A DNA stretch of 64,000 nucleotides from Petaurus breviceps papuanus (taxonomy: Eukaryota; Chordata; Mammalia; Diprotodontia; Petauridae). Below, piece after piece: positions 1 through 10,934 of the stretch. The stretch lies in assembly GCA_028583685.1 (NCBI GenBank), contig JAMXIF010000049.1, forward strand, positions 395,241 to 459,240. The letters run 5' to 3'. Under the pieces are notes generated by a model that did not search any database, was not told where the DNA came from, and saw only the letters and a list, made by a program, of their open reading frames with translations. Each line of letters starts with the position of its first letter. Position 1 is the first letter of the stretch. The translations under genes were made by a program, and so were the position numbers.

Positions 1-255
1 ACGCAAGCATCCAGAAAGAAGCATTCAAGTTCCAAGGAATGAACCAGAGTTAGAATCATACAAAACCTGGCAGTTTCAAATACAAATGAGGAGATTTTAG
101 AATGATATTCCAAAAGGGAAGAGGCTTACAACCAAAAATAGCTTACCCTGCAAAGCTGGGTAAATCCTACAGGGGGGAAAATGTATTAATAGAATAAAAG
201 ACTCTCAAGAATTTCTGATGAAAAAAAAAAGAACTGAGTAGGAACTCTGAAATGT
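1..255 (+). mobile_element. L1-type ORF1 fragment
   Basis: The segment resembles the end of L1/HAL1 ORF1: CAGAAAGAAGCATTCAAG recalls the QAARKKQF motif of the element at 5652-6690, and the CTTACCCTGCAAAGCTGG stretch recalls its CTACCCAGCAAAATTGAG. It is broken in all frames and old. The left end is outside the window. Confidence 0.55.
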
Positions 256-1250
256 AATCATTAGTTAAGAAAAATAAATATTTTTTTTCTGAATAATTGG
301 AAAGCACTTTATGGTGATGTACTATTCTAAAATGGGGAAAAGAAACCAGTATTCCTTCAGAACGTTATTATTTTAAAAGGTAACTAAAAGATGAATTGCA
401 TAATCAGAGGACTGGGGGTAGATTAATTCTCTTCTGAGGTTTTTAAAGAGGGGAAAGAGAAGGGAGTGTTAAAGGAAGAATACATTAGCGTAGAGAAGAA
501 CCAGGGGTGAGCAGTATCTATAGATGTTGCCAGAGACAAGTGATTTTGTTCAGAAAAGGAAAAAAAGATCTGGAGTTAATGAAAGTGTGTATTTGAAATC
601 TCCTAGGAGCCAAGAAATTAAGGAAATTGATGCTGCTCTGAAAACACTTAACTGTTATCACCCATTTTGAATCTGACAATTAAGAAAGAAAAAAGCGACT
701 TAAAAAATGTTCAACAACATGAAAGCCACATAAAGGGAAAGGGAATAATATGGACTAGTCTTGGATGTTTTCTGTTTATTAGCTATTTTTAAAAAATCTA
801 TGTGCTGCTCTACATTGCCAGCACCCCCAAGGGCTAATGCAGTTAGGTTAATCTGGAAGGGAGCCATGTAAATGTAGATCCACATCCTCTCACAGCAGGG
901 TAGCAACATTTAATTTCTCAAACACTGTGCCAAGTATTTTCTCTTCCATATTTAATTTAGCTACAAAAATGCACAGTTGTGGAGAAGAAACCATAGCCAG
1001 CCAGGACATTACTACTCTAAAATCATTAAGCTCTGTGTGTATATTTAGAGCAAGGAACTGTTGGTTTTATTCACTTAAAAGCACTGAAAATCTTTCATTA
1101 TTCTGTATATATGTGTTCTGCTTTTCAGCCTTTTGGCTCTTCTTCACTGTACTGACAATACCATATCAAGCTGTAGATAGAGAAATGCTGTTCCCACCAA
1201 ACCTGTCCACAATTTTCTCTTCTGCATCTATTCACCAGGCAATGTCTATC
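256..1250. other. RFX2 intron, nothing recognised
   Basis: AT-rich intronic sequence with no splice-flanked RFX2-like exon and no repeat I can name. An open stretch at 927-1259 on the plus strand has no recognisable protein content. Confidence 0.5.
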
Positions 1251-1450
1251 CAGAGGTAAGGAACCTGCGGGCTCGAGGCCACATGTGGCCTTCTAGGTCC
1301 TTGGGTATGGCCTTTTGACTGAGTCCAAATTTTACAGAACAAATCCTTTTATTGAGATTTGTTCTGTGAAGTTTGGATTCAGTCACAGAGCTGGACTTGA
1401 GGACCTAGAGGGCCACATGTGGCTTCAAGCCCACAGATTCCTCACCCCTC
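1251..1450. mobile_element. Foldback hAT-like nonautonomous DNA transposon
   Basis: The element begins CAGAGGTAAGGAACCTGCGG and ends with the inverse, TTCCTCACCCCT. The two halves are near-perfect inverted repeats for about 90 bases each (GGCCACATGTGGCC occurs in both arms). The CAGGGGTG-type terminus suits Charlie-group hAT elements. No 8-bp target duplication survives clearly. A second copy lies at 48894-49064. It has no coding capacity. Confidence 0.75.
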
Positions 1451-1896
1451 GGCCCCATGTACACCTATAAACTCCCTTGCCACTGGAGGTCTTCCCAGAT
1501 TAATTATGTTTGGGGAAAATCACCGATTCAATAAATATTGATGATGTTTATGCTAGGCATATCAGGGGAAATAAAAATGAAGGAAAAATGCTCCTTTGTT
1601 CTTAAGAAGTTCAATATAGCTTCATACCAGAAGAGGCCTTCTGGGCTTGCCTGGCACAATTTGGGAAGCCCTAGAGCTGTGTCAGCAATTAAGAGCACAG
1701 GCTAGAGGCAGCTCATGACTTGGTGTGAACTGGCACAAGATGCCTATGCCAGTTACTTAGCCATCCCTCTAATTCAGACTTTCCCTTACCTTCTAATGTA
1801 TATGCACTAATACAGATATCAGAATGCTCCAGAACTACAGAAGCTGAGGATGGTCACATAACCCCCGAAAAGACAATGTCTAGGTCTGGGACTTAC

Positions 1897-2105
1897 CTGT
1901 AAAAGGACCATTTAAGCAGGAACTGTCTCGCTGCCTTGGGGAAACTGGGGCTGCCAGCATGGTGCTTTAGAACCTGAGTGACAACATTATCGAGCCATGT
2001 GGCCCACTGATCCAGGGAGCTCTGCTGTTGCAAAGTCAGCTTGAAATCCTGTTCCAGCTTCTGTACTACGCTCTCTTCACACTGGCACACCCATGAGGCT
2101 TGTTC
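1897..2105 (-). CDS. RFX2: RFX2 exon: dimerisation region, last exon in window
   Basis: This 209-nt exon reads EQASWVCQCEESVVQKLEQD, FKLTLQQQSSLDQWATWLDN and VVTQVLKHHAGSPSFPKAAR, ending QFLLKWSFY plus two bases. CEESVVQKLEQDFKLTLQQQ is diagnostic of RFX2 over RFX3. The donor is GTAAGT. The next exon, expected to begin with the SMVIRDLTLRS segment, is not found in bases 1-1896 and must lie beyond the left edge. The frame is intact. Confidence 0.98.
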
Positions 2106-2284
2106 CTGTGAGTAAGAACACAAGGAAATCAGGAAAGAATTCAATAACAGAATTGAAACAAGTGGCTCTAAAGTATATGAAAACATGAATGATTGATAAT
2201 TTCTTCACTTCCATTTCTAATAATACTTTCTATGAAATGGTATAAAATTTGGGACACAGTATAGAGCTTTTTTCATAAAACTCA

Positions 2285-2935
2285 AAATTCAACAAACATT
2301 TAAAATAAATGCTTATCATGTGCAAAGACTGTGCTAGCTTTAGGAATATAATTTTAAAATGACACAGTCCTTGCCCACAAGGAGTTTATATTTCACTTGG
2401 GAGAGGATGAGGATATGACGAGGAAAAGTATAATACAAAGGGAGTAATGAGCAAGGAAAAAAGACAAAGCACCCTAGGATATTTTATTTAAAAAAAAAAA
2501 AAAAGGAATTAATTCCCGAGCTGAAGCAGTTGAAGGAAGATAATGCTTCTAAAAGGCAGAAATAAGGAAGAAATGATTGATTCTCTGCATGGGACATGGC
2601 CTGTGTGAATGCACAGAGGCAGAAGATGGAATGTCAAGTCCAAGGAATAGCTAAGTGCAGCTCAGCTGGAATATAGACAGTATGAAGAGGAATAGAGTAA
2701 AATAAGCCTGAAAAAGTTGTTTGGAATTAGATTTTTGCAGGGTCTTAAATTGCAGACTAAATAAATTATATTTTTGTCCTTGAGACAATAAAGAAACAAT
2801 AAAAATCTTTGAGGTCATTGTTTTACCAACTTCATAAAAGGGTAAACTAGAAGTTAAGAGAAAGCTGAAAAATATGGAGGAACCCCAAACTGGAATGAGT
2901 GTATTCTGCAGAGCCTTGTGATGGAGAAGAAACAA
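2285..2935 (+). repeat. Ancient unclassified interspersed repeat
   Basis: Sequence such as CACAGTCCTTGCCCACAAGG, then a purine-rich stretch and a TGAATGCACAGAGGCAGAAG block, recurs in related form at 17225-17540, 44050-44420, 47480-48070 and 49490-49960. This marks one old dispersed family that I cannot name with confidence (possibly CR1/L3-related). An A-rich tract at about 2489-2505 interrupts it. Confidence 0.5.
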
Positions 2936-2994
2936 AGTTTATATGAAATATAGCCCCTTACCTCATAAAGCCTTCCAATACATAGGTATAATAC

Positions 2995-3180
2995 AAAAAA
3001 AATCTCATGAGTTGAGGAGGACCCTAGAGTTATCTAGTCTGATCTCCTTTCTACCACATTGGTAGCAAGTGATCATTTTAGTCTTTGTTTGAAAATCTAT
3101 TGTGAAGGAGAATTCACTACCTCCAGAGAAAGCTCATGCCATTCCAGAAATCTCTAGTTATATATTATTACATTAGATTC
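2995..3180. repeat. CR1/L3-like LINE 3' fragment
   Basis: The order of motifs (GAGGACCCTAGAGTTATCTAG, a GGAGAATTCACTACCTCCAG block, then AGCTCATGCCATTCCAGAAA) follows the 3' region of ancient CR1/L3 LINEs. It is short and diverged. Confidence 0.5.
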
Positions 3181-4301
3181 AAGGGGGGAAATTATTAACA
3201 GAGTATGGAAGGAAGTGGAAGGAAGATAGAGAAGGGATCTTGCTACTTATGAGTTGGTTTTCAATGGATGGACAGTAATTCAGTGAAAATTAAAGAATAG
3301 ACAGTTTCAAACATAAGTAACAATGTGAACCTCAGCATGGAGCAAAGGAGGTATTTGAGGAACAGAGAATAGTCCAGTTTAACCAACATAGAGAATGCAT
3401 AGAGGAATAATAATTACATATAGGAGCCCAGATGGCAGAGTAAAAGCAGGGACTTGCTTGAGCTCAACCCCAAGCCCCTCCAAATACCTGTAAAAAATGA
3501 CCCTAAATAAATTCTAGAGCTGCAGAACCCACAAAATGACAGAGTGAAACACATCTCCAGCCCAAGACATCCTGGAAGAACCAATAGGAAGTGTATATCA
3601 CACCAGGCTTGGAGTGGAGTGCAGTCTGGCATGGGCTGTGTCAGGTACAGACAGGGCTAGAGTAGGCCTCAGTGGACTGAATTCCTGGCAGCTGTGGCTA
3701 TTTCCAGACTTCTCAACCCATAAACGCCAAGAACAGCATGGAAGATAAGTGGGGCAACTCTGTGGGACCTAGGTGAAAGAGAAGCACACAGTCTGGCCCC
3801 AGCCCAGGGCAGCAGAGGTGGCAGCAGCAGTGGCTGCTTCCAGAGCTTTGGGCCCACAGACAGTGAAGGATCCAGAAGCTGATACAAAACCCCAGAAGCC
3901 TGGGACAGTACACCTACCCCCAATCCCACTGGAAGGAGAATCCTGCCTTGACAGAGAGTTAAAAAGTCAAATATTTGGCTGGCAAGATGAGTAAACGGCG
4001 TAAAAAATGTCAGACTATAGAATCTTACTTTGGTGACAAAGAGATCAAAACACACACTCAGAAGAAGACAACAAAGTTAGAGCTCATACATCCAAAGTCT
4101 CCAAGAAAAATATGAATTGGGCGCAGGCCATGGAAGAGCTCACAAAGGATTTTGAAAATCAAGTAAGAGAAATAGAGGAAAAATTGAGAAGAGAAATGAG
4201 AGAGATGCAAGAAAATCATGAAAAATGAGTCAACAGCTTGCTAAAGGAGACCCAAAAACATACTGAAGAAAATGACATCTTTAAAAATAGACTGGGGCAG
4301 C

Positions 4302-4407
4302 TAGGGGGCACAGTGAATAGAGCACCAGTCCTGGAGTCAGGAGGATCTGAATTCAAATCCAGCCTCAGATACTTAACACTTACTAGCCATGTAACCTTGG
4401 GCAAGTC
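4302..4407 (+). mobile_element. Mar-1/WSINE-type SINE, left part
   Basis: Starts GGGCAGCTAGGGGGCACAG and runs through GAATTCAAATCCAGCCTCAG to GGGCAAGTC, where a solo LTR interrupts it. The right part resumes at 5652 with AAGTCAAAACC and ends near 5700. It sits inside the HAL1-like element and has tRNA-derived box A/B-like spacing. Confidence 0.85.
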
Positions 4408-5651
4408 TGTGATAGTAATGGCAATTAAAGATTCCCCTGTATTGGCTTGGTTTTCAAATTGATTGTATTAAAACCCAGAGCTTGTTAATCCCACCTGTGG
4501 GATGGACTTTTTGATGTGAAAAGAAAGTCCTGACTGGGAGGAGCTGGTGACGTAGATTTGGAGAGACAAGAGAGAGGCGGAAGTTTTTTTTGGAAGCAGC
4601 ACCTCGTGTAGAGGGAGAGACTAAGAGATTGCTGGTGGCCGCTTTGAATTGCCCTGGACTTTTGAGACCTGCCCCCTGAGCTGCCAAGGACTGAGGAGAC
4701 ATGGCTGTTTTGCTGGTACTTTGTCTGTCTGTTTTGATGTTATTTTGCCAGATTTGTCCACTGGTGAAAGACTGTCCTGTTGAAGAAGTCCTGGAACCTG
4801 GCATTTGGTTAAGAAGGCCTGAGACTGTCCTGCAGACAGAGAGTGAATACTGTCCACTGGTGAGGGACAGTACTGAGAGTGAATACTGTCCACTGGTGAG
4901 GGACAGTACTGTTGTTGCAGGGGTCTGGAGACTGTCCGGCAGACAGAATGAATACTGTCCACTGGTGAAGGACAGTGCTGTTGTTGCAGGGGTCTGGGAG
5001 CCTTTCTGTTGGTTTAGAAGCCCTGAAGAAGGATTTTCTTGTTGTATGTTTACAGAAATCCTGGGAGAGGGCTTTGCTAATGTGTTCAGGGGTTCTAGGA
5101 CTGTTCTACAGACAGAGGATAAATTCATGAAGGGACTGGCAATGTATCTTATGGCCTTGCTAAGCCTTGTCTCCCCAGGAACTAAGATTGCTGAGAACTT
5201 GCCTCGTGTCAAGATGAAGAAAAGACCTCCATTTGGGTATTAAGTGCTGTGTTTAAACTTGATGTAACTCTGGGGTAGATTCAATTGTGATCCAGGGGTG
5301 GGGAACTTTTGACCTTTTTGTGTTCTATGGTTGAGCAAATGAATGTATTTTACTTATGTTTGGAAACTAATCTCCATTTGAGAAGAGGGGCTTTGTGGTG
5401 GACTTAATTAAGGTATAGCCTAGGGGTGGAGAAGTATTTGGAACAGAGACTTTGTAATTGATTGAATGATTGGAAAGTCCTGGGGTGGGGTAGGCCTTGG
5501 AGATGATTTAATCACACTTAGTAAATGCTGTATTTTGAATGATGTCATGTTTTGATCTTCTCTGTTCTGGGTTTGTTACTGAATAAAATAGAGAGCACCT
5601 ATGCTGGTATTTTGAACCTGGGAAGTTGCCTTTGCTTGGTATTACATTACA
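4408..5651 (+). mobile_element. Solo LTR of an endogenous retrovirus (1.24 kb)
   Basis: The boundaries are exact. The host SINE reads AAGTC on both sides (4403-4407 and 5652-5656), a 5-bp target duplication. The insert begins TGTGATAGTAATG and ends TATTACATTACA, the TG...CA ends of an LTR. An AATAAA signal lies near 5583, about 70 bases from the right end. A direct repeat unit of 36-66 bases (core ATACTGTCCACTGGTGA) occurs about three times at 4846-4985. There is no internal retroviral region: it is a fossil left by LTR-LTR recombination. A 5-bp duplication suits class I or III ERVs; I cannot name the family. Confidence 0.85.
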
Positions 5652-5700
5652 AAGTCAAAACCACAATTGCCCTGCCTTCTCCCCTCCAAAAAGAAAAATT
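5652..5700 (+). mobile_element. Mar-1/WSINE-type SINE, right part
   Basis: Continuation of the SINE at 4302: AAGTCAAAACCACAATTGCC followed by the CCTCCAAAAAGAAAAA tail. The HAL1 ORF1 resumes immediately after it. Confidence 0.8.
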
Positions 5701-6937
5701 TAGCATAAGAGGTCCAAAAAGCCAATGAGGAGAAGAATACTTTAAAAAGCATATATGGCCAAATGGAAAAGGAGATCCAAAAGCTCACTGAAGAAAATAA
5801 TTCCTTCAAAATTAGAATGGAGCAAATGGAAGTTAATGACTTTGTGAGAAATCAAGAAATCATAAAACAAAACCAAAAGAATGAAAAAATAGAAGACAGT
5901 GTGAAATATCTCACTGGAAAAATTACTGACCTGAAAAATAGATCTAGGAGAGATGATTTTAAAATTATTGGACTATCTGAAAGCCATGATCAAAAAAGAG
6001 CCTAGACATCATCTTTCAATTAATTATCAAGGAAAACTGCCCTGATATTCTAGAACCCGAGGGTAAAATAGAAATTGTAAGAATCTACCAATCACCTCTT
6101 GAAAGAGATCCCCAAAGGAAAAATCTTAGGAATATTATAGCCAAATTTCAGAGTTCCCAGGACAAGAAGAAAATATTGCAAGCAGCCAGAAAGAAACAAT
6201 TCTAGTATTGTGGAAATACAATCAGGACAACACAAGACCTATAGCATCTTCTATATTAAGGGATCAAAAGTCTTTGAATATGATATTACAGAGGTCAGAG
6301 GAGCGAGAATTAGAACCAAGAATCAATCACCTACCCAGCAAAATTGAGTATAATGCTTCAGGGAAGGATATGGTCATTCAACGAATAAATGGGGGACAGG
6401 ATAGGATGGAGGAAAATATAGTTAGTCTTTCACAACATGACTGTTATGGAAATGTTTTGCATAAGCACACATATATAACCTATATTGAATTGCTTGCCTT
6501 CTCAATGAGGATGGGTGGGGAGGGAAGAAGGGAGAGAATTTGTAACTCAAAATTTTAAAAAGAAATGTTAAAAATTGTTTTTACATGCAACTGGGAAATA
6601 AAGATACACAGGCAATGGAGTAGAGAAATCCATTTTACCCTACAAGAAAATAAGTGGGTGTGGGGTGGGGGTGTGGGGGACAGGACCTACAATTCTGAGG
6701 CAATATCCCCAGACTTCAGCATAGAATAGAGAATTAAGAACTACTGATGAACATGACATGAGATGGTCAATACCTGCCAAATGTTCTAAGTTACTCATAA
6801 CCTATATTCTCCCTTCCTCATTTCCGTCACCAGTCATTCCATAGAATCTAGGAATCTTAGAACCATTAAGTAATAGAGAGTAAAATATCATTCATTCATT
6901 TCTACTCATTTTAGAAGGAAAAATATTAAGAAATCAC

Positions 6938-7087
6938 CTGCACATTTGCAAAATCCACTCGATTTAGGTCACTGAGCATCTGGTTTATCTGGGAAGTGTT
7001 TTGGAGGACCGCCCGGGCCGCCTGAGCAAGGTGGTTCAGGGATGTGTATCTCCGCAGAGTTTGTGCAAAGGCACTCACTACTCCAAC
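6938..7087 (-). CDS. RFX2: RFX2 exon: dimerisation region core
   Basis: This 150-nt exon is exactly 50 codons: VGVVSAFAQTLRRYTSLNHL, AQAARAVLQNTSQINQMLSD and LNRVDFANVQ. As far as I can recall it matches human RFX2 at every residue, making it the most conserved exon here. It continues the helical dimerisation region. The acceptor is GTCACAG and the donor GTGATT. Both ends are phase 0, so skipping would be frame-neutral but would remove dimerisation helices. It is more GC-rich than the surrounding intron. Confidence 0.98.
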
Positions 7088-7104
7088 CTGTGACACAGAG
7101 GATA

Positions 7105-7650
7105 CTGTATGAATAATGAGTGTGGACTTCTTGTATAGGGCTTACTATGTGCCAGGCACCTTGCTAAGTGCTTTACAAATTCCCTTATCCCAGTCTGTTA
7201 TCATTCCACCTCTCCCTCTGCGCTTTGCAAACTCAAAATTTGTTCTTTGTCCTCAACAAAACCTCCAATCTCTCTGCTCCTCAATTCTTTCAGGCTATCA
7301 CTCACTGCTGCACTGCAACACTCACCTGCCTTCATAACCTGAGCCCCTCCTACCTTTCCAGTTTTCTTATACCTTACTCTGTCCCTCCCTCCCCAACATG
7401 ACCAGTGCTCCAGTGACACTGGCCTCCTTGCTGTTCCTCACACAAGGCACTTCATTCCCTAACTCTAGGCATTATTTTCACTGACTGTTCCCCATGACTA
7501 GAATTCTCTCCCTCCTCAACTCCATCTTCTGTAAGAAGGCTGCACTAATCCCCCTTAATGCTAGTGCCTTCTGATGAGTATCTCCAGTGTATCCTTAGCA
7601 TAAGGCCTGGTACATAGTAGGTGCTTGACAAATGCTTGTTGATTTGATGA
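7105..7650 (+). repeat. L2 LINE 3' end
   Basis: Shows the usual L2 3' order: TACTATGTGCCAGGCAC lead, a pyrimidine-rich coding remnant, then CATAGTAGGTGCTTGACAAA and TGCTTGTTGATTTGATGA. Broken and ancient. Confidence 0.75.
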
Positions 7651-7774
7651 TATAATTATAATGCAATTAAGGCAAATAGAAGAACATTAATACATCTGGA
7701 AATATTTTTACTGAATAACACAAAGTTAAAAACAAAACCAGCTAGAAAAGTACACACTGTGGCTATATGATTCT

Positions 7775-8010
7775 ATTCTGCCTCCATACCAACAGCATCC
7801 TTACCCAACCAATGCCTGTAGGATTTTCCCACCATTTCCCCCTCTCCCTGACTTCTCTGCTTTCAGCTCCCTTTTATATGCTGTCTCCTTCCATTGGAAT
7901 AGAAGTTCCTCGAGGGGAGGGATTATCTTTTTAGTCATACATTTGTGTTCCCAAAATTTAGTAGAGTGCCTAGCACATAGTAAGCACTAAATAACTGCTT
8001 TACCTATCTA
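7775..8010 (+). repeat. L2 LINE 3' end
   Basis: Ends with GTGCCTAGCACATAGTAAGC and CACTAAATAACTGC after a TTCCTCGAGGGGAGGGATTA block, which is the L2 3' signature. Confidence 0.7.
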
Positions 8011-8249
8011 TATGAGAAGAAAAGGGAATAAGGATAAATGAATAAAGAATCCAGATGAGGACCTGTTATATTTATTACACTAAAATTAATTTACATGTAA
8101 ATCATTACTAAGCAAGTTTAATTAGTTGTGCTGATACCCAGTTATATAACTACAGATATATGTATTTCCATCCTTTTGTTTCATGTGCTGCCATGGTTAA
8201 AAAAATTCATCACCAACTGGCTAGCCAGCACAAATGGGAATTAATGACA

Positions 8250-8665
8250 AAAGATGGGAAGTCATTTCTCTTCTAGCTGTGCTTTTGACCCTAAGAACTT
8301 TGCCACCATGACTCAGATTCCCTTCTACCTCAAAACTTCTCTTAGTACCTGCAGTCTTCTCACCCTACAATATCCCTCTGCCATGCCAGCCCCCCTCTCT
8401 CATTGGAGAATTCCATTTGGGGCTCCATTTTGGACTCAGACCAACTTTGCTTCTTTCCCTTCCTGGTCACGCTTCTAACTCCAAAATCTTGCCATCATGT
8501 CCCCATCTTATTTGCCTTCACTCCTCCAAACTCTGTTATTTTGTTTTGTCTTCCCTACTAGAATATAAGTTCCTTGGGGGAAGGAACTGTTTTTCTTTTT
8601 GTTCTATTTGTATCCCCAGTGCCTGACACATATAAGTGCTTAATAAATGTTTGTAACCTATCTAC
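8250..8665 (+). repeat. L2 LINE 3' end
   Basis: TAGAATATAAGTTCCTTGGG, then GTATCCCCAGTGCCTGACAC and GTGCTTAATAAATGTTTG are diagnostic of the L2 3' end. The open plus-strand stretches here are L2 remnants, not genes. Confidence 0.75.
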
Positions 8666-8674
8666 CAGTCACTG

Positions 8675-9004
8675 TTGGAGGGGATATGGGATGATAGGCA
8701 GACTGATGCACCAATGGCAGAACTGTAAAGTGGTCCAGTTATTCTCTATTTCAATTTGGAATTATGAAAAAAAAAAAAGGTATCTAAACTATCTACAACC
8801 ATTGCCCCAGTGATCTTACCACTGGGCATATATCCTGTATAAGTAACAAAGGTTTACTATACAACAAAATATTCTAGCAGCATTTTTTTTGTAGTAGCAA
8901 AGAACTAGAAATAAGGTGAGTGGTCACTGATTGAAAAATGGCTGAAAAAACGATGGTATATGGATGTAATAGAATATTATTGTGTAGTAAGAAATGACAC
9001 ATGG
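8675..9004 (+). mobile_element. L1 3' UTR fragment, first part
   Basis: Matches the marsupial L1 3' UTR text also present at 53940-54675: CACTGTTGGAGGGGATATGG, a GTAGCAAAGAACTAGAAAT block, then GGATGTAATAGAATATTATTG. It stops at about 9004, where an L2 fragment begins, and resumes at 10172. Confidence 0.65.
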
Positions 9005-10171
9005 AATTTACAGCCTTTGACACTGGTAATCATCTTCTCCTTGATACCCTCTGCTTTCTAGGTTTCCATAACATTATTCTATCCTAGTTCTTTTCCCACC
9101 TATGTGATCACATCTTCTATCTTATTTCCTGTATCTCTGTCTAGGTTATAGAGAGGCTATCTTCTAGGGCTCTGTCCTAGGCCTCTTCTCTTTTCTCCAT
9201 ACAATTTAGCTCCAAAGGATTCAATTATCATCTCCATGCTGATGATTCTCTTCTAACTTCCAGTCTTACATTTCTAACTGCCTATTGGACATCTCAAAAC
9301 AGGATGTCCCATAGATATCTTTCATTTAACATGTCCAAATTAGAACATCTCTTACGCCTAAATCTGCCTAGTTGACTATCCAGGCTTGCAACTTAGGTGT
9401 CATTCTCAACTTCTCACTCCTCACATCCAATCTGTTGCCAATTTTTGTTTTACCTTAATAATACTTCTTCTCTTCTCTGATACTATCACCACTCTGACAT
9501 AGATCTTTATCACATCATACTTAGACTACTGAAAAAGACTTCTGGTTGCTCTCCTTGCCTCAAGTCTCTCCTCATTCCTGTATATCTTCTGCTTGGCTGT
9601 CTCACTGATCTGACTGTTACCCTTTAGCCTTCTCCCCTCACTCAGTAAACTCCAGTGGCTTCCTAACACCTCCAGGATCAAATATAAAATCCTCTGTTTG
9701 ACATTAAAAGTCCTTCATTACCTGGCCCCCTCCTAGCTTACCAATCTTCTTATACCTTGCTCTGTATATATATGGGTTCCCCCACCCCCCAACACACAAA
9801 CTCCAAGATCTAATGACCCTAGCCTTCTTACTCTTCCTCTAGTCTACCAACTGTCAGCATTTTCACTGGCTGTCTCCCATGCTTGGAATGCTTTCCCTAC
9901 TCATTTCTACCTCCTGATTTCCCTGGCTTCCTTCAAGTCCCACCTAAAATCCCACTTTCTACAAGAAGCCTTTCCCTATCACCCTTAATGCTAATCCTTT
10001 CTATTGATTACCTCCAATTTATCCTGTATATATCTTGTATGCACATTATTTGCATACTGTCTCCCCCATTAGACTATAAACTCTTAGAGAGCAGGGTCTG
10101 CCTTTTGCATTTTTTTGTATCCAGAGCACTTAGCATAGTTCCTGTTTAATAAATTTACTAAGTAACTGACT
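9005..10171 (+). mobile_element. L2 LINE, ORF2 3' part, lying inside an L1
   Basis: Begins at the reverse-transcriptase AFDT-DH region (CCTTTGACACTGGTAATCATC) and runs to the L2 end: TCCAGAGCACTTAGCATAG then GTTTAATAAATTTACTAAG. L1 3' UTR sequence flanks it on both sides. The frame is heavily broken. Confidence 0.75.
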
Positions 10172-10430
10172 GGAGAAACATGGGAAGATTTGCATGAACT
10201 GAAACAGATCAAAATAAACAGAACCAAGTGAACAATATATAGACTACAACAATATAAATATAAAGATCACTGAAGGGAAGTTGAATTCTGAGTAACTGAA
10301 AAGCCAATGAAATTCTGAGAGAACAATGAAACGTACCTCCTTTATGGCCAAAAGGTGGGGTACTACACAGTACTCCAGATGTGTTCTATCCAAGGGTAGA
10401 CCTCCCTCATTCTCAGATTATGCCTCTATC
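10172..10430 (+). mobile_element. L1 3' UTR fragment, continuation
   Basis: GGAGAAACATGGGAAGATTTG then GCATGAACTGAAACAG continue the L1 3' UTR cut at 9004 (compare GAAAAACCTAGGAAGACTT at 52890). Confidence 0.6.
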
Positions 10431-10787
10431 AATGAAGTCGGAGAATAATTATTCTAATTACATAAAAGAAGGAACTTGACTATCTGATGGAAATAACTAT
10501 TCATGTTTTCCAAGGTTAGAGGACAATATCCACCTTCTTCACATTATTCTCATATTCTGATTTGATATGGTATATTAGGATAGTGTACATTCATACTTGG
10601 CTTTGTGACTTAAATCATTACCTCTCACTCAGCAGTCTATCCAGAGTAATTCATTCAGTCATTGTTTACTGAGGGATTTACTCCCTAGAACACAGAATTT
10701 GACTAGACTTGGTGTTCCAATCAAGATTTTCTGATTATAATTTAAGTACCAACAAATAACCTATTATTGACTCTTTTTTCCAATTAC

Positions 10788-10885
10788 CTTTGTTTGAATG
10801 ATCTGCTGGGGAAAATCACTCATAGCATTTGTCAACCAGCCTTCTAAGCTCTTTGCAAAATTTCGAATTGCCTGTGTCAAGGTAC
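10788..10885 (-). CDS. RFX2: RFX2 exon: start of dimerisation region
   Basis: This 98-nt exon gives STLTQAIRNFAKSLEGWL then TNAMSDFPQQIIQTK, nearly identical to human RFX2 (VIQTK there). It opens the C-terminal helical region used for homo- and heterodimerisation with RFX1 and RFX3. The acceptor TTTATAG follows a T-rich tract; the donor is GTAATT. The exon ends in phase 0 at the conserved QTK. Confidence 0.97.
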
Positions 10886-10934
10886 CTATAAAAGAAAAAC
10901 CAAAATATTAACAGTAGATTTTCTTGTATAATAA

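Larger units (their letters stand above)
3421..6690 (+). mobile_element. HAL1-like half-LINE with nested SINE and solo LTR
   Basis: The 5' UTR begins GGAGCCCAGATGGCAGAG. ORF1 opens at 3987 (MSKRRKKCQTIESYFGDKE), with a coiled-coil-like stretch rich in Lys and Glu. It is interrupted at 4302-5700, then resumes from about 5701: MEKEIQKLTEENNSFKIRME at 5763, then ENCPDILEPEG and FQSSQDKKKILQAARKKQF. The ORF1 tail near 6330 runs directly into an L1 3' UTR (GGATGGAGGAAAATATAGTT onward). No endonuclease or reverse transcriptase ORF2 lies between them. That ORF1-only layout defines HAL1 elements. ORF1 has stops near 6000 and 6205, so it is not functional. A similar antisense element is at 25106-27850. 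Confidence 0.75.

Noticed and set aside
1-1896. Search for the next RFX2 exon (the SMVIRDLTLRS segment)
   Set aside because: No minus-strand open segment here encodes it with splice sites; it must lie to the left of the window.
4701-5243. A 180-codon plus-strand open frame with a hydrophobic start and internal repeats
   Set aside because: It lies wholly inside the solo LTR, and its repeats are the LTR's own direct repeats in translation. No family resemblance supports a gene.
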